Below, one piece after another: positions 8,398 to 16,788 of a stretch of DNA of 64,000 nucleotides. Location: the NCBI RefSeq assembly GCF_000687935.1, contig NZ_JHZZ01000001.1:2440001-2504000 (forward strand), in the 5' to 3' direction. Every line of letters begins with the position of its first letter. Position 1 is the stretch's first letter. The notes below the pieces were generated by a model. That model was not told where the DNA came from, did not search any database, and saw nothing but the letters and a program-made list of their open reading frames with translations. The translations under genes and the position numbers were made by a program. The DNA comes from Polaribacter sp. Hel_I_88. GTDB taxonomy: Bacteria; Bacteroidota; Bacteroidia; Flavobacteriales; Flavobacteriaceae.

Positions 8398-8808
8398 TGT
8401 CTTGAATTTACCTCGTACTATTTTTAAATCATTTTATTTGTAGTGTATCTAACTTTAATTTTTTATCAGTAATAAACGTATTAAATTTTTGCCACGAATG
8501 CACGAATTTTTAAAAGAAGCAAATGGTATCTTTTTACTTATTTACACAAATTTTAAAATCCTTTAGATTTTCTCACTGTTAGTATAATTTTTTCGACAAT
8601 AATTATAATTCGCGAATTCGTGGCTTTTATTTTCATCACAAATTTATTCGTAATATTTATTACTAAATTGTATCAGAATCTCTTTCTTTTATCTCATGGT
8701 TTGTTAAATTTATTTCAAAATTATACAGACGAATTCTCATTATTTGCAACGAATACTAATTTGTGAAAAAAATATAAATTTCAGTGTTAAAAATTTAATC
8801 TGAAATAC
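8398..8808. other. Intergenic region without a gene, containing one repeat element
   Basis: About 410 bp between the rpmE2 terminator and the guaA promoter. No open frame of note is seen. The only structure is the inverted-repeat element at 8491-8624; the rest is AT-rich with no further signal that I recognise. Confidence 0.6.
8491..8624. repeat. Miniature inverted-repeat element, family C (GCCACGAAT ends)
   Basis: The left end GCCACGAATGCACGAATTTT (8491-8510) matches the reverse complement of 8605-8624 (ending GAATTCGTGGC) at about 17 of 20 positions. About 95 bp of AT-rich DNA lies between. It contains no open frame. Confidence 0.65.
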
Positions 8809-8816
8809 TATTTTTG
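8809..8816 (+). promoter_or_regulatory. -7 box of guaA, almost touching the start codon
   Basis: TATTTTTG at 8809-8816 matches TAnnTTTG. The guaA ATG begins at 8820, so transcription should start on or next to the start codon. No good TTTG -33 box is seen. Confidence 0.55.
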
Positions 8817-8819
8817 CGC

Positions 8820-10355
8820 ATGCAACAACACAACGTACTTATTTTAGATTTTGGTTCTCAATACACGCAACTAATTGCAAGAAGAGTTAGAGAACTTAAC
8901 ATTTATTGTGAAATTCATCCTTACAATAAAATTCCAGAAAGTTTAGAGAATTTTAAAGCTGTTATTTTATCAGGAAGCCCAAATTCTGTCAGAGGAGAAC
9001 AAGTCTTACATCCAAATTTATCTGCAATTAGAGGCAAAAAACCATTATTATCTGTTTGCTATGGAGCACAATATTTGGCGCATTTTTCTGGTGGAAAAGT
9101 AGCAGAATCTAACACAAGAGAATATGGTAGAGCAAATTTATCATATATTAAAACCAACGAAAATTTCTTTAGAAATATAGTGGAAGGCAGCCAAGTTTGG
9201 ATGAGCCATTCAGATACTATAAAAGAATTACCAACCAATGCTGTTTTATTGGCAAGCACTGTAGATGTGGAAAATGCTGCTTATAAAATTGAAGGAGAAG
9301 ATACTTTCGGAATTCAGTTTCACCCAGAAGTATATCATTCTACAGATGGAAAACAATTATTGGCAAACTTTTTGGTTGATATTGCAAAAGTGGAACAAAC
9401 TTGGACTCCAGACTCTTTTGTGGAAAGCACAGTTGCAGCAATTCAAGAAAAAGTTGGGAATGATAAAGTTGTTTTAGGACTTTCAGGAGGTGTAGATTCT
9501 TCTGTTGCAGCAGTTTTATTGCATAAAGCTATTGGCAAAAACCTATATTGTATTTTTGTAAATAACGGTTTGTTGCGTAAAAATGAGTTCGAAAGTGTAT
9601 TGAATCAATACCAAGGCATGGGATTAAACGTTAAAGGTGTAGATGCTTCAGAGCGTTTTTTATCAGCTTTAAAAGATGTAAGCGATCCAGAATTGAAAAG
9701 AAAGGCAATTGGAAATTCGTTTATAGAGGTTTTTGATGATGAAGCACATCAAATTAAAGATGTAAAATGGTTGGCTCAAGGTACTATTTATCCAGACGTA
9801 ATTGAATCTGTTTCTGTAAATGGTGGTCCTTCTGCAACGATTAAAAGTCATCATAATGTAGGTGGTTTGCCAGATTTTATGAAACTGAAAATCGTGGAAC
9901 CTTTAAGAATGATTTTTAAAGATGAAGTAAGAAGAGTAGGTGCATCTTTAGGAATTGATAAAGAATTACTAGGACGTCATCCTTTTCCTGGGCCAGGTCT
10001 GGCAATTAGAATTTTAGGCGATGTAACTCCAGAAAAAGTTAGAATTTTACAAGAAGTAGATGCCATTTTTATCAACGGTTTAAAAGAAGATGGTTTGTAT
10101 GATAAAGTTTGGCAAGCAGGAGCAATGTTATTACCCGTAAATTCTGTTGGAGTTATGGGTGATGAAAGAACCTATGAAAAAGTTGTGGCTTTAAGAGCTG
10201 TAGAAAGTACAGATGGAATGACTGCTGATTGGGTAGATTTACCGTATAAATTTTTGCAAAAAACATCAAACAAAATTATAAATCAAGTAAAAGGTGTTAA
10301 CAGAGTAGTGTATGATATTAGCTCAAAACCACCTGCAACTATAGAATGGGAATAG
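8820..10355 (+). CDS. guaA: GMP synthase (glutamine-hydrolysing)
   Basis: 511 residues, the normal length. The class I glutamine amidotransferase domain (about 1-190) has [18 protein letters not shown] at the start, the catalytic Cys in LLSVCYGAQ near residue 80 and HPEV near 170. The ATP-pyrophosphatase P-loop is GLSGGVDSS near 220, and the C-terminal dimerisation domain ends KPPATIEWE. It converts XMP to GMP in the cytoplasm. The ATG at 8820 gives the family's usual N-terminus; two codons upstream are a TTG that overlaps the -7 box. The mRNA is probably leaderless. The next gene starts 5 bp after the stop. Confidence 0.97.
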   Translation: MQQHNVLILDFGSQYTQLIARRVRELNIYCEIHPYNKIPESLENFKAVILSGSPNSVRGEQVLHPNLSAIRGKKPLLSVCYGAQYLAHFSGGKVAESNTREYGRANLSYIKTNENFFRNIVEGSQVWMSHSDTIKELPTNAVLLASTVDVENAAYKIEGEDTFGIQFHPEVYHSTDGKQLLANFLVDIAKVEQTWTPDSFVESTVAAIQEKVGNDKVVLGLSGGVDSSVAAVLLHKAIGKNLYCIFVNNGLLRKNEFESVLNQYQGMGLNVKGVDASERFLSALKDVSDPELKRKAIGNSFIEVFDDEAHQIKDVKWLAQGTIYPDVIESVSVNGGPSATIKSHHNVGGLPDFMKLKIVEPLRMIFKDEVRRVGASLGIDKELLGRHPFPGPGLAIRILGDVTPEKVRILQEVDAIFINGLKEDGLYDKVWQAGAMLLPVNSVGVMGDERTYEKVVALRAVESTDGMTADWVDLPYKFLQKTSNKIINQVKGVNRVVYDISSKPPATIEWE

Positions 10356-10360
10356 AATAT

Positions 10361-11983
10361 ATGAAGCATTTAAAATTTTTTGTTTTTCTGTGTATTTTAT
10401 CGTTCACAGTTTCTTGTGGGCAACAAAACAAATACATTCAGTATAAAGTTAAAAAGGGAGATACTGCTAGTAAAATTGCCCAAAATCTAGACATGTCTAC
10501 CAGAGATTTAATTCGTTTAAATCCTGGAATGGATAGTTTGCCAAAAGCAAATTCTTACATAGTAGTTCCACAAAAAAAGTTAGATCTTTTTAATGAAAAA
10601 ATTAGAGCGAAAAGAGAAAACTTAAGCCAAGTAGCAATAGACTCCATCAATGATTTGGATGGTTTAAATACAGAACTCGATTTAACTGAGGAGTTAAGAA
10701 GCAAATATGTATTTTACGAAGTTAAAAAAGGAGATACTTTTTATAACTTAGGGAAAACTTTTGATGTAACAAGAGGAGAGCTATTACTTTTAAATCCCGA
10801 ATTAAAAGAAGGATTGAAATTAGGAATGATGTTAAAAATAAGAGAAATTCCTATAGAAGTAAGCGTAGATGAAGTTTTTTATGACGATTATATAAATAGA
10901 AATAAAGATTTAAAAGTAGCCTTATTATTACCTTTTAGAGCTGCAAGATATTCTAATGACACAATTCGTTTAAAAGAAATATTTGCAAATAATTCTACAC
11001 TAGTAAACATTGCTACAGATTTTTATTTAGGGGCAGAAATTGCTGTTGATTCTTTAAGAAATAAAGGTGTTAAAATAGACTTTAATGTTTTTGATACAGG
11101 AGAAAGAAGAACAAATGAAATTAACAGAATTATTGCAAGCAAAAACTTAAATAATAATGATGTAATTATTGGTCCCTTATATTCTGAGGAAGTGCAAACA
11201 GTTGCCTCTAGCGTTAATATTCCAGTTATTTTTCCTGTGTATTCTAAAAATCAATCCGATTTTAATTCTTCTAATATTATTAAAACGTCACCAGATAAAA
11301 ATGTATTTAGAGAAGAGTTAGAGAATTATATTAAAGAAAATTTTACTGGAGGAAACATAATAATGGTAAGTGATGGTAAACTTGAAGCTACACAAGCTGT
11401 AAAAAATATGAGATATTCTTTACAGGAAGTTGATACAATTGAAAAAAACATTTACACACTAACATCAAGTGATGGCTACATTGCAAAAAGTAAATTTTTA
11501 AATGTTTTAAAACCAAATACTAAAAATTGGATTATTATGGCTACTGATGATATGGTGATTGTTTCTGATGTTGTAAATAGTTTGATTAGTTTACCTGAAG
11601 AAACTACTGTAAAATTGTTCACTTTTGATAAAGGAGATGTATATAATAATATTGATAATAGAAAGTTAGCTAAAGTTGGTTTTACTTATGTTAGTGACGA
11701 TTTTGTAGATGAAAATTCTTTAGCTTCTAGAGTTTTTAGAAAGCAATATCTTAACAAAAACAATGCATTGCCTTCTTTTTACGCAACAAAAGGTTTTGAT
11801 ATTACATATGATATTTTAATAAGATTAGCTTCTGGAAACGATTTAAAATCTACCTTGAACGAAGGAATGTCTGCGAGAGTAGAAACAAAATTCGATTACA
11901 GAAATAGCAAGTTTACTTCTGAAAACAGAGGTTTATTTATTGTACAATACAATAAAGACTTATCTTTAACAAGATTGAAATAA
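10361..11983 (+). CDS. LysM / periplasmic-binding-protein lipoprotein
   Basis: 540 residues. The lipobox FTVSCG follows a hydrophobic leader. Two LysM repeats (YKVKKGDTASKIAQNL near 30 and YEVKKGDTFYNLGKTF near 120) should bind peptidoglycan. Residues about 185-540 look like a type I periplasmic-binding domain (LKVALLLPFRAARYSND, VIIGPLYSEEV, ATKGFDITYDILIRL). The family is common downstream of guaA in Flavobacteriia; its role, probably in envelope maintenance, is not established. The start was placed at the ATG at 10361 because an earlier ATG at 10346 overlaps guaA and adds five residues before the signal peptide. It ends at a strong terminator. Confidence 0.85.
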   Translation: MKHLKFFVFLCILSFTVSCGQQNKYIQYKVKKGDTASKIAQNLDMSTRDLIRLNPGMDSLPKANSYIVVPQKKLDLFNEKIRAKRENLSQVAIDSINDLDGLNTELDLTEELRSKYVFYEVKKGDTFYNLGKTFDVTRGELLLLNPELKEGLKLGMMLKIREIPIEVSVDEVFYDDYINRNKDLKVALLLPFRAARYSNDTIRLKEIFANNSTLVNIATDFYLGAEIAVDSLRNKGVKIDFNVFDTGERRTNEINRIIASKNLNNNDVIIGPLYSEEVQTVASSVNIPVIFPVYSKNQSDFNSSNIIKTSPDKNVFREELENYIKENFTGGNIIMVSDGKLEATQAVKNMRYSLQEVDTIEKNIYTLTSSDGYIAKSKFLNVLKPNTKNWIIMATDDMVIVSDVVNSLISLPEETTVKLFTFDKGDVYNNIDNRKLAKVGFTYVSDDFVDENSLASRVFRKQYLNKNNALPSFYATKGFDITYDILIRLASGNDLKSTLNEGMSARVETKFDYRNSKFTSENRGLFIVQYNKDLSLTRLK

Positions 11984-12031
11984 ATTTTATCGAAGAAATT
12001 CTCTAGTTTTTTAAGAGAATATTTATCGCAC

Positions 12032-12060
12032 AAAAAAATCCGCTACTAGCGGATTTTTTT
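12032..12060. terminator. Bidirectional terminator palindrome
   Basis: Perfect 14-base arms (12032-12045 and 12047-12060) around one base, with A-runs and T-runs at the ends. It lies between convergent genes. Confidence 0.9.
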
Positions 12061-12089
12061 ATGTTTTGATAAACAACTAAGACTGGAAA

Positions 12090-12605
12090 TTAAATTTTCT
12101 TCATCTGCTGTTTCATTTGTTGAATTTGTTCTTTTAGCATGCCGTTTTTATCTAGTTTTTTAGCTTCTGCTATTAAGTTTGTAGCTTCACGTTTACGTCT
12201 TTTAGTCATAGCAATTCCTGCTAATTGTAATTTTGCCATTGCTAAATCATGATTCATAGATAGGCCTAATCTTACAGCTTTTCTTAAGAATTTTTCAGCT
12301 TGTGTAATATTTGTTTGGCTTAACATTATACCATGTAAATAGTTATAATATCCTTGTTGTTTAACAATCAGGGCTTTTTCAGGATTTTTAATATAGCCTA
12401 ACCATTTTTTAGCGCCCTCAAAGTTTTGTTTACGTAATTGCAAAAAAGCAAGTAATATAAATTCGTTTTTAAAATAGAATAAGATGAAAATTCCAGCTAA
12501 CAATAATATGGAAATTCCGTTCATGATATTTCCTTGACTAAATTGATATACAGACCAAACTGTAATTAAACCTGCTAATATTAATTTTATGTTTTTATGA
12601 AACAT
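12090..12605 (-). CDS. Membrane-anchored TPR-like protein of unknown function
   Basis: 171 residues. Two adjacent transmembrane segments (about 5-22 and 28-48) form an N-terminal hairpin. The rest is helical and resembles two or three degenerate TPR repeats (YYNYLHGIMLSQTNITQAEKFLRKAVRLG) and should face the cytoplasm. The C-terminus is Gln/Lys-rich (KEQIQQMKQQMKKI), suggesting a short coiled coil. It is a conserved flavobacterial hypothetical. A CAAAAATA -7 box on the minus strand lies 33 bp upstream. Confidence 0.7.
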   Translation of the reverse strand: MFHKNIKLILAGLITVWSVYQFSQGNIMNGISILLLAGIFILFYFKNEFILLAFLQLRKQNFEGAKKWLGYIKNPEKALIVKQQGYYNYLHGIMLSQTNITQAEKFLRKAVRLGLSMNHDLAMAKLQLAGIAMTKRRKREATNLIAEAKKLDKNGMLKEQIQQMKQQMKKI

Positions 12606-12637
12606 GATTTATTTTTATGATTAAAAAATTTGAAAAG

Positions 12638-12645
12638 CAAAAATA
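12638..12645 (-). promoter_or_regulatory. -7 box for the TPR-like membrane protein gene
   Basis: Plus-strand CAAAAATA reads TATTTTTG on the minus strand, 33 bp before the ATG at 12605. No clear -33 box. Confidence 0.45.
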
Positions 12646-12712
12646 CATTTTCTTATCAAAAGATATTGTGAGTTTTAATGAAATTCTTTTTGAGATTTTT
12701 TGTTTTGAGAAC

Positions 12713-15700
12713 TTATTTTTTATAATGTTTTCTATATTGAAACCATGCAAAAGTTCCTAAAATTGCTACAAACCCTATAGAATAATAAACAGTACTTGGT
12801 GTAATAACTCTATCTCCACTTGCATAAGAATGCAATCCAGATAAGTAAAAGTTTACACCAAAATAAGTCATCATTATAGAAAAATAAGCAATTATAGTCC
12901 AAAGGTTAAAGGTATATCTTCCTCTTAAACCAGGAATTAAACGCATGTGTAATACAAAGGCATACACCATAATAGAAATTAAAGCCCAAGTTTCCTTTGG
13001 ATCCCAACCCCAATAACGTCCCCAACTTTCATTAGCCCACATTCCACCTAAAAAGTTACCAATAGTAAGCATTACCAAACCAACAGTCACAGCCATTTCG
13101 TTAATTATGGTAATCTCTTTAATATGAATATCCATTTTCTTTTTATTATTTTTAGTAGTAAAAATGATAAAAAATAAGGCGAAAATTCCTAAAATCATTC
13201 CTAGCGTTAAAGGTCCGTAACTAGCAACAATGATAGAAACGTGTACCAATAGCCACCAAGAATTTAATACGGGTTGTAAGTTTGCAATTTCTGGATCTAA
13301 CCAGTTTTGACTGGCAAAAAACAAAGTAACTGCTGTTACAAAAGTTGTTGCTGTAATTGTTAGAGCAGAGTTTCTTCCTAAGAAAAAACCAAATAACATG
13401 GTAGACCAAGCTACGAATATTATAGACTCATAAGCATTACTCCAAGGTGCATTTCCACTAATATACCATCTACTAAGCAAGCCTAAAGTATGTAAAATGA
13501 ACAACGCAGCAACAAGGCCAATTAAACCTTTTACAACATAGTTAATCCATTTTTTGTTGGTAAATATTTGTGCAATTACAAAAAAGATTAATAACAAACT
13601 TGCAAAACCATAATAGCGAACTAACTTGGTGAAAACGTTGTATTTATTGTAAGCAATTTCTAATTCAATTTTATCATCAGAAGGATATATTGCTGCACCA
13701 TATTTCTTTTGATATTTTTTTATACCCTCTAAAACTTGATCTGCTTTTGAATAATCGCCAGTTTTTTTAGCAGTTTGTAATAATTGCACATAAAGTGGTA
13801 AAGATTTTTGAACAAAAACGGTATCTGCTGGTTTAAAACCTTTTGTGGTAGATGTCTCAGGTTGAGAAACCCATTTGTTATTTTCATCACCTGGAATAGG
13901 ATAAATCTTTAAAATTCCACCACCAATTGCATTGTATAACAATCCTAAACGTCTATCAATCTTAATTAAATCTTTTTCGAAATAATCTTTTACGTTTGTT
14001 TTTTGAGCTTCAGCAACTTGATCTCTAATAATATACTCACCTCTATCTGTAAAAAAATCAGATAATCTTGCATATTTAACAGTATCTGCTAAACCTAATT
14101 GTTCTCTAATTTTTAAATTTTGTTTTTCTAAGTAAATAATAGGTACTTCATACCAAAGTCTAGAATTTTCTATAATTGATAACAAAACCTGACTTGGTTC
14201 CATGCCATTTAAAGTTTCAGATTGGCTAACTTTTCGAACTAATTCAGAGGCAAAAGTATGTGCAGGTTTCATTCTACCTCCTGCATCTTGAATAATTAGT
14301 TTGTTAAAACTTTCTGCATGTTCTAAAGAAACCAAGTTTGCTTTTAAAATAGAATCTATTTGTTGGTCTGTAACTAACCTAGCTGAATGGCTTGCTGGTT
14401 GCGTTTGTGTTGTAGTTTGAGGAGCATCATGCGTGTGATTTGGATCACTATGATCATGCTCTTGATTTACTGCTGCTTTTTGAGGAGCTTCATGTGTATG
14501 ATTTGGATCACTATGATCATGATCTGCTTGTTGTGCAAAATTAAAAGAAGATACAAAAACAGCTAAAAGTACTGTCATTGTTAATTTTTTATTTCTAATT
14601 TTTTTCAAGGAATTCTTCAAACTATCAAAACGTGTATGTTTTGCAAAGAAGATACAAATCATGCCTGTATATAAAAATGAGTAGCCTAAATAAGTAATAA
14701 AAGTTCCCCACCAATCATGATTTACAGATAAGTGTGTTTGTTCTTTTTCTCCTGATAAATCATAACTCGCTTGAAACAATTTATAGCCTTTATGATCTAA
14801 AATATGATTCATAAAAATTCTATAATCAAACTTTTCTTCGCCATCAATTACAGTAACTTCACTGGCATAAGAAGCTGCACTTTCTGAGCCAGGATATTTC
14901 TCTAACTGAAAATCGTTTAATTTAACTTGAAAAGGAGCTTCTAATATTCTTGCTCCATACCACATTCTAAAGTTTAAAGAGTTTAGCGTAAATTCCTTAA
15001 AATTATCATTATTAAATTTACCTCCAGTAAGTTCAACTCTTTTAGTTTCATCATTTGCAGTTACATCTAGTACAACAACATCTAATTTTTGATCATCTTT
15101 TGGTCCAGAAACTGTTTGCATAGTTCCTTTTGATGGTGGTTGAGGTACCACAAAAGGCAAACCAGCAACATTATAAAGCGATCTTAATTTAAAGTCTTGC
15201 ACACTATCTTTTTGCACAGTTCCTTTATCCATAGTCGCCATCACTTGATAAGCTCCATCAGATTTGGTTTCAATTTTTAAAGAATCGTTTCGTTTAAATA
15301 TATTGATAGACGCATTATTATCTGGAGAATTATAACCCACCAAAATATTATGAATATTTTGAACAGTTCCAGATTTTACATAATGTTCATGTCTATTTCC
15401 TTCTGATGATTCAACCAAAAATAGATGTTCAACACCATTTTCGTCCTCAATAAATTTCTTTTCAGCCCAAGGAATGTAATCAACTAAATCAATTTCATAA
15501 TCTTGTTCTCTAAAATTATCGGAAAAAGACCAATTATTAGTGCCCCAAGCAGATAATAAAATAGGTTCATGTAATTTTTTTTGTTCCTTGTTATTATCAA
15601 CAATAACATTTATATAGGTAGTTTCAGATAAAAATTGACTGGTAGTTTCGCCTTCGTCAATTAACATAATGCCTTCATAACCAATGTATCTTGTAACTGC

Positions 15701-15976
15701 TGCACCAACTATAATAAGTAAAAATGCTGCATGAAACATAAAAGTTGCCCATTTTTCTTTTTTGTATAATTTGTACCTAAAAATGTTACCAAAAAAATTG
15801 ATTACAAAGAAAATCATAATAAGTTCAAACCACCATGCATTGTAAACTAGTGCTTTAGAAGTTTGAGTGCCAAAGTCATTTTCTATAAAAGTAGCAATCC
15901 CCATTGCAACCGCAAAAAGGATAAATAAAACTGCCATTAAACGTGTAGAATAGAGGAAATTAAAAAAATTTTTCAT
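12713..15976 (-). CDS. ccsBA: Cytochrome c biogenesis protein, ResB-ResC (CcsB-CcsA) fusion
   Basis: 1087 residues. Residues about 1-460 are the ResB/CcsB half, with four transmembrane segments and a large periplasmic part (LIDEGETTSQFLSETTYI). Residues about 790-1087 are the ResC/CcsA half, with the haem-handling WWD-type motif GRYWGWDPKETW near residue 990 and conserved histidines in LLVHVSIIVASYG and VLHMRLIPGLRG. The protein exports haem and ligates it to apocytochrome c (system II). Between the halves, a signal-peptide-like segment (MTVLLAVFVSSFNFAQ) is followed by a duplicated His-rich stretch (about 480-520), which is not a standard part of the family. It appears to be the only gene of its transcript. 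Confidence 0.93.
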   Translation of the reverse strand: MKNFFNFLYSTRLMAVLFILFAVAMGIATFIENDFGTQTSKALVYNAWWFELIMIFFVINFFGNIFRYKLYKKEKWATFMFHAAFLLIIVGAAVTRYIGYEGIMLIDEGETTSQFLSETTYINVIVDNNKEQKKLHEPILLSAWGTNNWSFSDNFREQDYEIDLVDYIPWAEKKFIEDENGVEHLFLVESSEGNRHEHYVKSGTVQNIHNILVGYNSPDNNASINIFKRNDSLKIETKSDGAYQVMATMDKGTVQKDSVQDFKLRSLYNVAGLPFVVPQPPSKGTMQTVSGPKDDQKLDVVVLDVTANDETKRVELTGGKFNNDNFKEFTLNSLNFRMWYGARILEAPFQVKLNDFQLEKYPGSESAASYASEVTVIDGEEKFDYRIFMNHILDHKGYKLFQASYDLSGEKEQTHLSVNHDWWGTFITYLGYSFLYTGMICIFFAKHTRFDSLKNSLKKIRNKKLTMTVLLAVFVSSFNFAQQADHDHSDPNHTHEAPQKAAVNQEHDHSDPNHTHDAPQTTTQTQPASHSARLVTDQQIDSILKANLVSLEHAESFNKLIIQDAGGRMKPAHTFASELVRKVSQSETLNGMEPSQVLLSIIENSRLWYEVPIIYLEKQNLKIREQLGLADTVKYARLSDFFTDRGEYIIRDQVAEAQKTNVKDYFEKDLIKIDRRLGLLYNAIGGGILKIYPIPGDENNKWVSQPETSTTKGFKPADTVFVQKSLPLYVQLLQTAKKTGDYSKADQVLEGIKKYQKKYGAAIYPSDDKIELEIAYNKYNVFTKLVRYYGFASLLLIFFVIAQIFTNKKWINYVVKGLIGLVAALFILHTLGLLSRWYISGNAPWSNAYESIIFVAWSTMLFGFFLGRNSALTITATTFVTAVTLFFASQNWLDPEIANLQPVLNSWWLLVHVSIIVASYGPLTLGMILGIFALFFIIFTTKNNKKKMDIHIKEITIINEMAVTVGLVMLTIGNFLGGMWANESWGRYWGWDPKETWALISIMVYAFVLHMRLIPGLRGRYTFNLWTIIAYFSIMMTYFGVNFYLSGLHSYASGDRVITPSTVYYSIGFVAILGTFAWFQYRKHYKK
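14419..14523 (-). repeat. In-frame duplication encoding a His-rich repeat in ccsBA
   Basis: Two near-identical units of about 42 bp (14419-14460 and 14482-14523) each encode HDHSDPNHTH plus a few residues. A 21-bp linker separates them. Both copies keep the reading frame. Confidence 0.8.
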
Positions 15977-16004
15977 CCGAAATTTATGCTTTTTAAAAGA
16001 GTTA

Positions 16005-16012
16005 CAAATTTA
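16005..16012 (-). promoter_or_regulatory. -7 box for ccsBA
   Basis: Plus-strand CAAATTTA reads TAAATTTG on the minus strand, 28 bp before the ATG at 15976. Confidence 0.5.
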
Positions 16013-16077
16013 AGGATAAAAGCACAAAAAGTAAGTCAGTTTCAGTTATATTTCTCTGTTAAGAATTGTTAAAAATT

Positions 16078-16668
16078 ATGATAAAATTTATGTCAGATAA
16101 ACATATAATACCAAAAAATATAAAAAAAAGAGTAGAAGTTGCTTTGGGATATTTTCCCCAACTAAAAAATATTCATATAGAGTTTAAAATCAAAAAAAAC
16201 ATAAAAAAATCTACAATGCAGGCAAGACCTACTTTTGATAGTTTTTTTAAATCTAAAAAAGAAAGAAAGTTTTTAATTTTAATTAGTAAAAAGTTTAAAA
16301 TTTCTGACAAAGAATTCTCTACGTTAGATATTCCTGATGATATTTTTATTGGATGGATTGGTCATGAATTAGGCCATATTATGGATTATCAAAATAGAAG
16401 CAAATTAAACCTTATTTGGTTTGGATTAAAATATTTGTTTTCAGAAACCCATATTGTAGAAGCTGAAAGAGCTGCAGATGGTTTTGCAGTAAAACACAAA
16501 ATGGAAGATTACATTTTAAAGACTAAGAATTTTATTTTGAACCATGCAGAAATTCCTGAAGTATATAAAAATAGGATGAAAAGATATTATTTATCTCCAG
16601 AAGAAATTATGGTTTTGGTAAAAGATAGAGATCAATTGGTAGAGAATTTAGAGAATGTTGCTACATAA
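16078..16668 (+). CDS. Small zincin-like (HExxH) metallopeptidase-like protein
   Basis: About 196 residues from the ATG at 16078; the ATG at 16090 is an alternative and a TTG at 16066 is less likely. GWIGHELGHIMDY (about residues 98-110) has the HExxH zinc motif, and an EAERAADGFAVKH segment about 30 residues on gives a glutamate/aspartate third ligand of the gluzincin kind. No signal peptide is seen. One hydrophobic stretch (LIWFGLKYLF) might associate with the membrane. The substrate is unknown. It is a conserved flavobacterial hypothetical. It is convergent with the semialdehyde dehydrogenase gene and ends 25 bp before a large hairpin. Confidence 0.75.
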   Translation: MIKFMSDKHIIPKNIKKRVEVALGYFPQLKNIHIEFKIKKNIKKSTMQARPTFDSFFKSKKERKFLILISKKFKISDKEFSTLDIPDDIFIGWIGHELGHIMDYQNRSKLNLIWFGLKYLFSETHIVEAERAADGFAVKHKMEDYILKTKNFILNHAEIPEVYKNRMKRYYLSPEEIMVLVKDRDQLVENLENVAT

Positions 16669-16693
16669 AATTTAAAATTAATTCAATTATTGG

Positions 16694-16773
16694 ATACACC
16701 TGTTTGAGTGCAGTCTAGAACTTATCAAAATTAGATTTTTGGTAAGACCTTTCGACTGCGCTCAAGGAGACAA
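16694..16773. repeat. Large imperfect hairpin repeat (GAGCGCAGTCGAAA family)
   Basis: The left arm (16694-16730) and right arm (16737-16773) are imperfect inverted repeats around a short AT loop, sharing TTGAG-GCAGTC and CTTA-C cores. Bases 16747-16772 match 60624-60649 exactly in inverted orientation (26 bp). It sits between convergent genes, so it may also terminate both. Confidence 0.7.
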
Positions 16774-16788
16774 TTGAAATTTAATGAA

